From Hirudo medicinalis (lineage: Eukaryota > Annelida > Clitellata > Hirudinida > Hirudinidae), in contig MPNW01000101.1 of assembly GCA_011800805.1 (NCBI GenBank), forward strand, positions 399,894 to 463,893: a stretch of DNA of 64,000 bases, in the 5' to 3' direction. The notes under the pieces were generated by a model. The model saw only the letters and a program-made list of their open reading frames with translations, was not told the DNA's origin and made no database searches. Made by a program: the position numbers and the translations under genes. This document shows positions 1-14,034 of this stretch, piece after piece (the first letter of the stretch is position 1; each line of letters opens with the position of its first letter).

Positions 1-143
1 TTATGATGTATATTATGATGTTTATTATGATATTTATTATGATGTATATTATGATGTTTATTATGATGTTTATTATGATGTATATTATGATATTTATTAT
101 GATGTATATTATGATGTATATTATGATATTTATTATGATATTT
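1..143. repeat. 12-bp tandem repeat, AT-rich
   Basis: Tandem copies of a ttatgatgttta/ttatgatgtata unit run from the left edge to about 143. Copies differ mainly by single changes in the second half of the unit. It has no coding potential and lies upstream of the first gene. The array may continue outside the window. Confidence 0.85.
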
Positions 144-217
144 CCTGAAAGATATTTTTGAAATGAAAATGACTCGACGATGTCTGAATTATATTGGTGC
201 AAGATAATTTCAGAGAC

Positions 218-226
218 GACTATGGT

Positions 227-262
<36 letters not shown>

Positions 263-285
263 TATGACGATGGCGATGATGATCT
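218..285. repeat. GATGAC hexanucleotide microsatellite
   Basis: About six to eight copies of gatgac with variants. The remaining sequence from 144 to 544 shows no exon; it holds this repeat and AT-rich DNA and presumably includes the promoter of the first gene. Confidence 0.7.
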
Positions 286-544
286 TAACTTTAAAGTTTC
301 ACGAGCATTTCCAAAATGGCAAATAAAATCAATCTAATTTGGAATTCTTCCTTTTCCGACAAACAAAACTTAATTTTTAATAAATCATTTCAATTGGAAA
401 TGTTTTTCGAATTGAAACTCAAAATTAACTAAATTGTTGAAAGCTTATTTCCTCGAACGAAACCAATTAAATTTCTATCGAATGACGTCACAATGCAGTG
501 TTGCCATGGCAATCTTAAGTTGACTCATCCTTATGGCGGGAAGA

Positions 545-3500
545 ATGTGTTTGCTTTGGTGTCTGTTGTGGGTCGTAACCATGGAGATGACGCCACTCAA
601 GGAATGGAATCACCACAAAGGTAGGTGTTTGCACCAATATATATTTGTTTGTAATTGTTTTCGAATATTTTAAATTAATTATTCTACTTAAAATTCATTA
701 CGAAAGCATTTGTGTAGAGCTTCATTTGATGAGTTCCAAACGAAGGCAAGAAATTCAAAACGATTGAATTCAAAAAATTTAGTAAATCATTTCTAAATCA
801 AATTTATGATTGTGCAATTACTATGCTTTACTTCTTTTGTTATTATTGTCAGGTAACTAGTCCGATATTATTCACCGTCATCATCATTATCATCATCATC
901 ATCATCATTATTATCATCATCAACAACAACACATCATCTTCATCTTCATCATCATTTATAGAAACTGAATCTCTTTTTTTTTTCTTGAAAATCATCATTT
1001 GAAGGACTCGTAAAAATGTTTTCGTGTGTTGAAATAAACTGCGAAATAAATTATGCAAAATTATGAGACCGGATAAAACATTATTCTGCCATTATCCAAA
1101 TATTCATTAATTTGTAACCATTATTCGTCCACTAATCGACGTGAAATTTCATTTCGATTCGCAAAATAAAAATATAATTGCCTTCAAAATTGTTGAAAAT
1201 CCTACGAGGACGATGACATTCTTATTTTTACAAATCCCTGGTGGGAGGAGCTACGAAATCACGTGGGAGTTCTGTGCTGAGCTTGGAGTAATTTCCAAAA
1301 GTCAATTAGTTGCTGTGTCGAGCTTATCAACAACCATCCATTCATTTGCTCATTCATTCAATTCATTCACTCGTCCGTCTCATTCATTCACTTTGTTCGT
1401 TCATTTAATTCATTCATCTAATTAATTAATTAATTCATTCATTCATTCATTCATTCATTCAATCAATGATTCATTAATTCACTAAATTAATTAAGAATAA
1501 TTTTAAGGAATATTTTAATAATTTGTCTCAACTTATAATTCACATGTGCACGACATACATTTCACATATGTACGATATACATTGCGAATTTGTATTTGAT
1601 TATAAATTTATAATTAATTATTGAAAATTAATTACGGATAAATTGTAATTAATTGTTAAGATGTTTCTCGCGTGACTCACTCCATATTTTATAAACGCCT
1701 CAACTCGTTGCCCATGGCAACCATTTTATGGCTTAAAAATGTTCCTGACATTGCAAAGTTGATTGAAACTCATGCATATTTCAATAGTTGATTGAAACTC
1801 ATGCATATTTCAATAGTTGATTGAAACTCATGCATATTTCAATAGTTGATTGAAACTCATGCATATTTCAATATTTCAGACAATTTAATTCGCCCTAGTA
1901 ATTCCTTCTTCAATGTTGCTTCATTTTTCAATAATCATTTCACGATATTGTTTTATTTTTGCAATTTTAATCAAAATTCAAGTGAAAATTATGTTATTAA
2001 AAATTAAGCATTCAAAATAAAATGCATTTAATTCATCTCAACATTTATTATTTTTAGTTTATTAAATTAATTTTCGATATTTTATTATTTGTATTATTAT
2101 ACGAGTTTTCATAATTATAAATTAATAATTTATTGTGGACGCTTTAATTCGTTAAATTTATTTAATTTTGCAAATAAATACGAACATCTAGTCTTTGGAC
2201 CCAGTTCGGATATGGATAATAATATGGAGGTTGACACCAGAGGGCGATAATTCAGGTGATAAGTAGGGACCTATTAATAGGCATGGAGATGTTATAAGAT
2301 TCAAAAGATGGCTGGACGGGCATCCTGCATGACCAAAGATCGTAAATATATATTTCCTCGGGCTTTGGCAGGAGCGAGGTTCTTGTAAATCTCAGCAGGA
2401 ACTGCTTACCATGTCCTTCTGCCACCTTACCATGTCCTTCTGCCACCTGCTTTCATTTCAACCAAGATGTAATTACCTCATGTAATTAATTTTAGAATGT
2501 ATTTCTCTTTAGAAAATAATTCCTTATTTCTAATAATTATTTGCAATAAACATTTTAATTAATTTAAATTTTATTTATAAATATTATATTATAACATATG
2601 GTTTTCCTATAATGAAAATATTTTTATTGCAATTTAATTTATTTTACTTTTTTAATATTTTTTAGAAATTACTCTTTTCAATTGAGGATGGATTTTTCCA
2701 AATGTTGAAGAAGTTTCTAACATTTCAACTTCTGAGGCTGCAAAACAAACAATAAATACAATAATCGACAAATTCATTGCAAAAAACCGTTGTCAGTTTC
2801 AACAAACTTTTGTTTTGCATATCCACAAATATGGCTCATTTATGAACAGAAATGTTGGTCATGTATAACCACAAAACTAAAATTTTATACTCAGTTTATA
2901 CTGAGTTCATATGTAAAATGTAAATGTACTTCATTTATATAGCGCCATATGCATAGCGCCAGAGGCGCTTCTTACTAACCATTTATATAGCGCTCCTTCC
3001 CAAGGGCGCTTGTGGTAGTGCAGGCTGGGTTTCGAACACGACACATTACGTCTGTTGCCTTTACCTCCGTTTGTTGAAACAAATATCATTTAAAATGTCA
3101 ATTAATTACAATGTCAGACGTTACATTTATGAAAGCAATTTTTATAACCAATTTTTAAACCAAAATCAATTAAAACAATTGAATTGTTTGGAAAATCACA
3201 ACCTAAAAATATTTAGAATTTTTTCTTTGGAGAATTGTTCGGATCTATGGTGGATGTTTGTCAAGTTCTTTGAAATTCACGACATCCGCTGAAAACTTTC
3301 CAGCTGTTATCACACGATGATTGAATGCCTTGTACTCTCAAAGTGATCATTATCGTCATCATCATTGTTATCACCATCGTCATCATTGTTATCATCATCG
3401 TCATCATTGTTATCATCATCGTCACCATGTTATTATTTTGTTCCAGGAAAGATTACGAAATAAAATTGATTGTTGTGCTCGGAAACAATTTGAGAATTCA

Positions 3501-4512
3501 ACTACCGTCAACTACCTGATGTGTTTATGTTTGACATTAAATTGAATGAATGTAATTCAAAATATCATAATTTTTGTCCTTAAAGTGTGTGGGTGGTCTG
3601 GGAGCATGACGTCATCCAAGAAGAAAAGTGAGTTTTGATATACATCTTATTTCATTAATGTCGTTCATATTATAATATCATTAATGTCATGCATATTATA
3701 ATAGCATTAATGTCATGCATATTATAATATCATTAATGTCATGCATATTATAATATTTTAAATGCTCGCATAAGAACAACGATTTTTCTCAAAATTATTT
3801 GAGTTTAACTTAAAGAACAAACCACCAATAAAATGATGAATAAATTAGCATGCATGAATAAATTAGCATACATTAACAATTAACATTGACGAAATAATGG
3901 AATGAAGTGAGGCCTAAACAGTTGAGCACCGCTATTTATTTACCATTCAGATGGATGAAGCGTAAGTAAGCACCTCCCACATCAGCATGAATAATGCAGC
4001 ACGACTCTGACCTTTTGGACATCAAAACAACAACATTTGTAATGCAACAACAATAGCAGCAACAACAACAACATCAACAACAACAAGTTGTTGTTTGTCA
4101 CCAAAGGAAGCTTAAAGCATTGTTTCCACTGACCCATCAATCCTAAAATCCATGTTTAATGATCCTCGTTTAGTGCTCAGAATCTTTGTTTTTGTTGTTT
4201 TGCTATTATGGGTCTTTTCCGTTTTGAATTGACCCCAACAACAGTAACACAAAGCAAAGGCACATAACAACAATACGTAACAACAACACATAACAACAAC
4301 ACATAACAACAACAAGTAACAACAACACATAACAACAACAGCACAGGTTATTTCAACTCTTCAAGTGAATGTTCATTGTCCTTCTATTCATTAGAATTAG
4401 AATTATGTATGTTACTAACATAAAAGCAAGAACAATAACAACATTACAATCGCCGTTCATATTATTATTATTGTTGTTGTTGTTGTTATTATTATTATTG
4501 TTATTATTGTTA

Positions 4513-4587
<75 letters not shown>

Positions 4588-4622
4588 TTTTAAATAACCA
4601 NTTATTATTATTATTGTTGTTG

Positions 4623-4709
<87 letters not shown>

Positions 4710-5120
4710 TTTTTAACAACCAATAATTATTGAGTTCAATTTGTAAATAAATAATAATAATTCTCAGAACTGAGGATTGAGGACACGAGCAAGAACGTCT
4801 TCGTTGACAACAACAACAACAACAGCAGGTTGTTGGAGTCAGTTTGTTACGTCACCGATGTCAAACAACAAGCTGACTTCTTCTGGGCGAGAGAATCTGG
4901 TGTGAGAATAAACATAGGACTGCAGGTTCCCGATCACGTGTCACTACTTCCTGTTGTTCGATGTTGTCCTGTTCGTTGTTGTCCTGTTCGATGTTCGCTT
5001 GCTTGCAGCACTGCAGTCATCGGCTGTTGTGAACAGTTGCATTCAAGAATAAATTTTAAATTACATTTTATTTAATTATTACCAAATCTATGTTTTGAAA
5101 TTAAAAAAATAATTGTTTAG

Positions 5121-5190
<70 letters not shown>

Positions 5191-5565
5191 ATAAGAAAGA
5201 AGTGATTTCTCCAAGGACATCCAACTGATACCGACATTTGAAGACGTGGACCACACAAGGAGCGACAACGAATTCATACTTGGGAGTCCTTCGTTCATCC
5301 ATCGCAAGGATTATTACAACAGGATCTGGAGGAACTTCTGCAGGTGATTATGATGACGATGACATTTTGATGATAATGATCATGATCGAGAAACAGAAAT
5401 AGATGGAAGCATCTACCATTGGGTGGCATTTGTGGTTCATCCATCATCGAAACCATCACTGTCAGCCTAACATCATCATCGTCATCATTGCTGTCACTAC
5501 TGACATCATCATCATCATCGTCATCATCATCATCATCATCATCATCGTCGTCGTCGTCATCATCG

Positions 5566-5599
<34 letters not shown>

Positions 5600-6463
5600 T
5601 ATCATCGTCGTCACCATCATCATCATCATCATCGCATCGAATGAAGACTTACGTGCACTTCCTTCTAATCCTGACCAATGGAGGCAATCACTTCAAACAT
5701 CAACATTCTCATCAACTCGTGCTTGTTCCAGATTTGAATGTATGAATATTTTATGCTAATTATGCAGTGATGATGATGATGATGATGACGACGACGACGA
5801 CGATGATAATGATGATGATGATGACGATGACGGTGATGATGATGATGATATCGTCTACCGAATGGTCACCGTTCGATTAACACGGATTGCAGACATCCAA
5901 TTCCATCCGGCTACTCTCTCACTCTGGAGTTATCTCTCGATAGGACAACCAAAGCCACTGAAGAAAAATGCACCGAGGACATGTGGCTGAAAGGGTTGTG
6001 CCCCCCTGAGGCGAGGATTGGGGAGACTTTTGTGAGGAGAACCCTCAACGAACCTTGTCCTCATGTGGTAGGTCTTGTCGTGAAATGGCTGTTGCGAACA
6101 GTTCTACGTAGTTAATTTTTATTAATTAATAAAAATTGTAACTTTTAGAAAATTATAATTTAAATAGTATATAATTATTAATATTTATTGTGAAATGATA
6201 TTTTAATTTTATTTTGTTTAATTAACGAATTAAACTACAAACGCGAGCGATAAAAATATCACCGAAAGGCTTATTCAGCAAAAAACCATCAAAGTTCCTG
6301 GGTGCAGTTGACCGTAACGCTCTGAGTTCAAAACCCCGTGAGAGACGTTCAGACATTCTTTAGAATTATTTGCTAAACTTTCAATTCATCAAAGGGATTT
6401 TATAGCTCGTGCTTCGCGAGAACTGGACGGTTTAATGGAGTCAAGTGATGAATTATTGTTGTT

Positions 6464-6494
<31 letters not shown>

Positions 6495-6512
6495 TCGTCA
6501 TCACCGTCGTCG

Positions 6513-6566
<54 letters not shown>

Positions 6567-9500
6567 CCATCATCATGTAATGTTTAACACCAGTTTGAGG
6601 TACTAAATGCTAAAACATGAGAACGATATGTCTGCAGTAAACTCTTTCGAATTATCAACTTATTCCTGCTAATTACAGGTGTTTACAGGTGTTTTAGGGA
6701 TTATTTTAGAAACAAAATCTTCAATTGTGCAAATGTTATTTGTGTTGTTACCATTTACTTTAATTATAACTGTAAATATAATGATACCGTGTTATTAATA
6801 TAATTATAATCATAAAGAACACAACAAGTTATTATTATAATGAGTTATACCATGTTATCATTCTGTTATAACATCGTAATTAAGATGTTCTAATCATTAC
6901 GTCGTATTCATCACATATCATTTTATAAAATCATATTTCTTAGATTATATTTATATAATAATGTTTTATTTTGTTAATTATTACATTAAATATTATTACA
7001 TTAAATTAATTGGAATTCTAAACAGCATTTAAGAATTGAATGATAAAATGGTATTTCTTCCAGTCCTGACCAAGTACACAACAAGTGAAACTTGAAGGAA
7101 TCACCAAAATTCATTTCAGGAGATAATAATTCAAAACATGCAAACAATTCAACTTAAGTCGAACAACTTAAAGTCTGACTTAAGGTGTCAATGATGTCTT
7201 TTGGCACCAGGGCAGCTACCCAGAACCCCTGAATGCAGCCCCAAACAGCCTCGTGTGTTTGGAGGATACCGACCTTCTCAGTCACGTGTTCAACGTCACT
7301 CTGACGTCACAAAGGAAAATTACTAAAACGTCGAAAAGGTGTCAACTTGCATCAGAAGGCTGTGAACTTTGTCAGCTGTCCACGACTTGTCTCAATATTT
7401 CAGGTGAAACCTCCTTAAATATTAATGAGCTAAATTTTGACTGTATTATGATAATTCATTAAATAATCATAACATCACTTCACCAGAGAAATATTGTTGC
7501 AAGAGCGAATGTCTGTCGAGAAGGAGTTGCAGGGAAAGCTTCAGCTGCCCCTCGGGTCCTGCCATTTGCAGCATGGGTGAGAAGAACAATGACCTTCAGT
7601 GAAACAACCCCATTAAATCCTTGAATTCTTAAGTTATCAGGGGACGCATACCGACTCACCATGGTTCCTTTGGTCCCACAAAATCTTCTCGACTTCAGGT
7701 GCCACCTAAGGAGGCTGAGACCTGCCCTCCTCTATCGCTATTGGTTCTACGTCAGCATCCCTCAACTCAACTTTGAGACTCCAAAGATCTTCCAAGTCCT
7801 TTCAACTGATCACCTCAACATCGACTCTGGTGTCCACTTTTCCCACTTTTTCCAGGTTCACCATAACTCCGGAGTGGCAGGAGTGAATGAGGAGGTCGTC
7901 ATCATGAACAGGGAAACCAACAAAAGCACCTCATTCTCCGTTCATCCGCTCAACAAACACCGCGAAACCAACTGGAGATTTCTTTCTCATCCCATGTCCA
8001 ACAACATCAAAGTGACTTCTTTTAATTAACTAAACTTAAGTAATTATTATAAATAATAATAATAATAATAACAATAAATAATATTTCCAACTAAGTAATT
8101 ACTTAACTCAACTGAGAACATTTGATGAGTCTGCAAATAGCTTCTCTTCTCAGGTCTCCCAAGTCCAGTCCTCGCATCCGTTTGCGTACAGCACTTCCAA
8201 CTGGAACGAAAGTTGCAGGAAGAACCTGAGCCTCTTCCAGCCTTCATCTCGTGGCAAACAGTCACCTCCTCACGGGTTCAAAGTTGACGTGAAGGTCGAA
8301 AGATCATCTGGGCTTAGGTCCGCTTTTCGCTACCACGTGATGTCCTCGCATCAGAAGCCTTACCTTAAAATCCTGATTCCAGGTTTTTAGTTTTTGTTTT
8401 AAATTGTCAATTTATATGTATTTTTATATTTTTATTGATATAAAATAATACGAGTTAATGTAATTTAATATTCCATTAAAATATTTTAAACCTTTTTTCC
8501 ATTTGCGGTGAAAACATAAAAACAAGCTGTAAATGTGAGAAATGTTTTTATGCGTGCACTGAAATCATTCAGTTGTTCATTTTATTGGCAATAAATTGAA
8601 ATTAATATTATATTAATGTTTAAATTACCAGAATAATTTTTCAAGACGTAATGGTCCTACTGCTTGATTAGTTGAAGATTTACATCAACTCGTGAGACCG
8701 TAAAGTGTGAAATTCACTTTTAAATAAGTAAATTACATCAATATTTCAGCCGAAATGTAATCTTTTTACATGCTATTGTAAAGTAATTGTAACCGTAATT
8801 ACGATAGTTTCGTTCAAATTATTATAATTCAAATCAAATTAAATACAATTGCACGAGTAGGTGTCATCGTTTAATTCAATCTTTTGATGTTTTAAGCTAT
8901 CGCTAACAAGATAATAGATAAGTATTTAATAATAAGTAATTATTAATATTAATTTTAAAACATTTATTAATTCAAAATACTTCGAAAAGCTTTATTGTGC
9001 ATATAAAGCAAAACATAAAAGTTGTACTTATTTCAAACATAAATCCACATCGAGGTACTTAACCATTTATTGGTCTTTGTCTGTCTGTCTCATCAGCTGA
9101 GGTCATTAGCGCATAAGATGTTTTGCCGAGAATGTAGCATAAGACATGTTTTGCTGAGAACATCTCAGGAGAAGCAATCGCCTCCTTAAGTCCACGCATG
9201 AATTGTAGTGGAAAAGCAACCAACCGCAAAAGATTCCATCTTTCATCTTTGCCTTCAGAAGGTTGCATGTCTCAGAATGAAAATGGCGGATGGTGGTGGT
9301 GTTTGAAAAATTTATTCCTTTGTTTTCACTACATTCATTCATTCATTCATTTTTATTTATTGACGCAATAAGATCAATTTCATTTATTTGTTTGTATTTA
9401 GAAGCAAAATAATTTAATTAAGCGCCAATTAAAAATGTTTTAAATGTGCATGAAATAGTGTTCATTGTTATCATTATTGTTATCATCCAATCACTGATCG

Positions 9501-12500
9501 GAACTTTTAATTGGATGATGTAATTTACCAACCTCGTAATCAAAATGTTTCGAAAACAAAGCAACAGGGTTGAAATAAGTAAATTTAAATCACGTCATAA
9601 CCTATAATTGGCGATAATTGGGTGATAACATTACAGGCAACCAATCAGTGGTGAGGTGGTGGTTCTCAATGAACAACGTTTCATTCGATGCAAGCCTCGT
9701 TCAAGTCACCTTCACAGCTGACGAGAAATCGTGGAAACTGAACATCACAGGTGACCATCTCGATGCGATGTGACCATCTTGATGTGATGTGACCATCTTA
9801 ATTCGACGTGACCATCTCAATGCGATGCGACCATCTCAATGCGATGTGACTATCCTAATGCGATGTGACCATCTCAATGCCGTGTGACCATTTTAATACG
9901 ATGTGGCCATCTTAATGCGATGTGACCATTTCAATGCGATGTGACCATCTTGATGTGATGTGACCATCTCAATACGATGTGACCATCTCAATGCGATGCG
10001 ACCATCTCAATGCGATGTGACTATTCTAATGCGATGTGACCATCTCGATGCGGTGTGACCATCTTATTGCGATGTGGCCATCTTAATGTCGATGCTTGTA
10101 AACTTACAAAGAAGTACAAACTTCTCGTTGAGATAAATTTCGAGACAAATTGTGAGCCACTCATTCCAATGCCTCGAAGGTTGATCACTTGCACACGTTA
10201 GGGAGTCGGATTGTTTATTCATTCATTCATTCATTCATTCAGCTTACAATTTTATGTATAGAAAATAAAATATTGCTTTCAAGGTAAATTGCTAACGTGT
10301 CCGAACTACATGAACATAATTTGCGTGGATATCGAAGATGAAGAAAAGTTGTTCGACCTCGACGTGATTGTCGCATGTCCCCCTCCCTTCCACGTGACCA
10401 TCTCACTTCCAATCTCGCAAACCAAGTCCTGGTCAGGAAAGATTCTCAAGCTGACCGGTGAAAGTTCAACAGGAAGCACACAATTCCTCGCTTACCTGAC
10501 CTTCCTACCTTTAATAAAAACTCTCTCGGTCAAATCTCAAATGTTGGGTTCAAGGTCAATTGAAGGTCAGGAGGAAAATGAGGAGGAATTAAGTTTGAAG
10601 ATCAACACGAAACTGCTGCTCATGTTTTCAGTGATCTCACTTTTTCTGCTGAATTCCGTTTATGTTTCCGTGTCGATTGCTTCCAAGAAGATGCGAAGAT
10701 TGGAGAAGGTCTCAGTGGAGAAATTCACGTCAACAACAAGGAAGGACGACAAAACAAAACATCACCTCTCTTTGTTTGTCTTCCTCCTTCAACTCCTGCA
10801 CGGAATCATCTTCACGTTCTCAGGATTTATGTTCGTCATCCTCTGCAGAGTCTCCTCTCCTTCACAGTTCCACCAATCACTCCAGCTTTACACCTGCTCA
10901 CACCTGTTTCAATGCACCCCTCACCATCGTCAGCATCTCAGTCGATTCAAAATGGAGCAGGAATTGATGCAATTAAATTCATCACTGAAGAGTTGTGAAC
11001 GGTTGTGAAGACTTTTTCCTCTTATAGGGTTTTAATCAATTTTAATCGAATTGTTTTCGAACAAATTTTGCATTCCTTGTGAAAGCTCCAGAACAACAAC
11101 ACCAAAACAACAACTTAAAACAACAACAACATGAGATCAACAACAACATGAGATCAACAACAACATTAGAACATCATGAGAACAACAACAACACGACTAC
11201 AAATTCACATCAACGTGCTCCTTCTCGGAGCCCAAGAAAATTGAAATTATCTTTTTTGTGGCTTTCTATGACAAAAAAGAGTTTAATTTGTGAATTTTAA
11301 TTAATTTCAGGAATTAAAAATAAATTCTTTTTATAAACACAGAAATCTGCATTAAGTAGTTTTTCAATTTGAAAAAATGGAAACGATTTTAAGAAGTTAT
11401 ATTTTTGTTTTGCTCATTATTCGGTGTTTTAATTTGAGGTGGTGCACGTAAATAAATACACGAAGTAATTTCTGATGTATAATCAATAGAACAAGAACAC
11501 AATGATCGAATGTAGCTGCACGTTTCGAATGCAACAAACTGACAATCGTGTTGAAGACATTCATTCTGATCCGATGAGAAGTTTCATGACATTAAAAACT
11601 GGAATTTTATGGAGATTAAATACTTTCATGTTCCATGTCAACTTGACTGCTTCTCCAGGTACATTGATGGACTCCACTCAATGGTGGAGGAGCAGCACCA
11701 TCTCCTGCTTTTGAATCTGGAAAAGAACAAAACCTTTCAAGTGCAACCAACATGGAAGTTTACAAACACTTCGCAGGGATTCGGTTCGTGGATTGCTCGT
11801 GGAAAGAACAAGACGTTTCGTGCTGATTGTTCCTCCGAATGGACACTCATCCCCAGCAACAGCAGCAGCAACAACAAGTGTTTCTTCTTCTTCAACCTCA
11901 CGTTGTGGCAACAAACAGAAGTGGAAAAATGCCTGAGCAGGAGGTTGCAATGCGTTCGTTTGATTCGGTGAAATGGTTGGTTGTGTCGTCTGCTATCTCA
12001 GCTCGTGTTCCCGCTTGTCGTTGGTCCGCGAATGAGAGTTAAACACGAACAAATCGAATAAAACTACGAATTAAAATTGAAACAAATTCCACTCAAACAT
12101 TCAGAAATAATCTCGCAATTGTTTGTGTATTTATTCAAGGAAATATGTGGTTGTCATTCTCATCGCAATGAAAACATTTTACTTAAAATCATTTTTAAAT
12201 CTGCCCCAAGTATAAAAGATCACTCCTTTGCACCATCGATCTGTTTAAAAGTAAATTGTGAAATTGAAATTTTCAAAATTACATATAATAATTTAAGGAT
12301 AAATATCAAATGTTATTGTAAATTTAGTATAACATTAAACAGATTTTATCATAAAATATGCAAATTAACTTAAAAATAAACCAACGAAGTTAATTCTTGT
12401 AACCATCGACATCGCATTCATGAGAGCTCCATTTATTTATAATCCACGTTATGGTTGCATTCCTCCTTACACCATTTGGTCGACCATCCATCCGTCCATC

Positions 12501-13072
12501 TACCCATCCATCCATCCATCCATTCATCCTCATATTCATCTATCCATCCATTCATCCTTATATTCGTCTATCCATCCATCCATTCATCTTATATTCATTC
12601 ATCTATCCATCCATCCATCCATTCATCCTTACATTCATCCATCCATTCATCCATTCATTCATCCATTCATTCTTATATTCATCTATCCATTCATCCTTAT
12701 ATTCATCCATCCATCCTTCAGATTCCTACTAGCGCTTCAAGAACATACAAATGGGCATCCATTAATCCTTCACTCACTCCAACAAAACATGCCACAATCC
12801 TATTGGTTGATATTTTCACCCTTGGGGTTTTCCCGTACAACCTCGAATTTGATTTTTACTGATGCATTTGTGATCGGAATTAAATGGAAAAATAAAAGAA
12901 ACACACTTTAATAATTTAGTAATAATATGATTTTATATAATTGTTAATAATTTAGTATTAATGTGATTTTATGTAATTATTTAAATCATTAAGAATAAGT
13001 TAAGTATTTGCTGAGATGTGACGTTGTTAACACTTAACGTGAGGTGTCAATGCAGTCTCAAATGAAACAACC

Positions 13073-13104
<32 letters not shown>

Positions 13105-13986
13105 AATAATAATAACCAATAATAATAATAATAATAAACAATTAACTCAGGATGGATATCCTCCTGCAACTGCATGGATTTCCTGAGAGACATCAACACA
13201 ACTGCACAAATTCCTGCCTCCAGAGAACAACAACAATTCGAAGAAGTCGTCCATCTGCTAGGTTTTTCTCAGTTGCCCGTGAAAGGAAGAGATCATCTGA
13301 GAAGTTGTTGAGTGTTGATGACGATGGCGATGATGATGATGATGATAACGATGGTGCTGATGGCAATGATGATGATGATGATGATGACGATGACGGAGGA
13401 GAAGGAAAGGAATCAAACGAAAGCACGCCTCATCCTGCCTTCAACTTTGTTCTTTGGCACAGAATCTTCACTTTCATCGACTTTATTCTCCTTTTGAAAC
13501 GTGTTTCTTCCACTTACCACGTGTACAAGAAGTTCTTCTTGAAACCGAAAGCCGCCAAATTCAGGACTTTTGGACATAGACACTCAACATCAGAAAGATC
13601 TGATCACCAGGTAGAAGCACTTCCACCTGGTCGTGCGACGGACACCTGCAGTGTCTACAATGGAGAGAATATCATTCGAGCTAATAGCATCGGCATCTTC
13701 GAAGAGTGAGTCCGAGTTATATTTAGAACTGTTTTATTAATTTATGTTAATTTATTAACTTATTAGTCTGTGATCATGTTCAATGTAAAGACTCATTCCA
13801 GGTGCAGGGTTAAGAAGTGCAAATTGAAGCTCAGTTTAATTAATTTCTCTGCCCTTTAATCCTTTCGGGAGTAAAGAAGGATTTTAACAATTTAAAAATA
13901 ATTACTATTATTTTACTGCTCCAGTGACGATGATCAAAATGCTTTATAATTCACGTCAACATGAAATCATATCGATCGTCACCGTT

Positions 13987-14034
<48 letters not shown>

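Noticed and set aside
4369..5307. Poly-Leu, poly-Thr, poly-Asn frames over tta/ttg repeats
   Set aside because: They follow the trinucleotide repeat in every frame and strand, with no splice or domain support.
5403..5759. Open frame with a long poly-Ser run that could be an exon of the membrane-protein gene
   Set aside because: The flanking exons at 5196-5343 and 5893-6067 join directly in phase 2; including this stretch breaks the frame. The run is a tca microsatellite.
9751..10093. CRISPR-like array of 19-bp repeats
   Set aside because: Units are head-to-tail with no spacers and lie in a eukaryotic intron; it is a minisatellite.
12420..12911. 163-codon Ile/His/Pro/Ser frame
   Set aside because: It is a translated catc/catt tetranucleotide repeat; all three frames are open.
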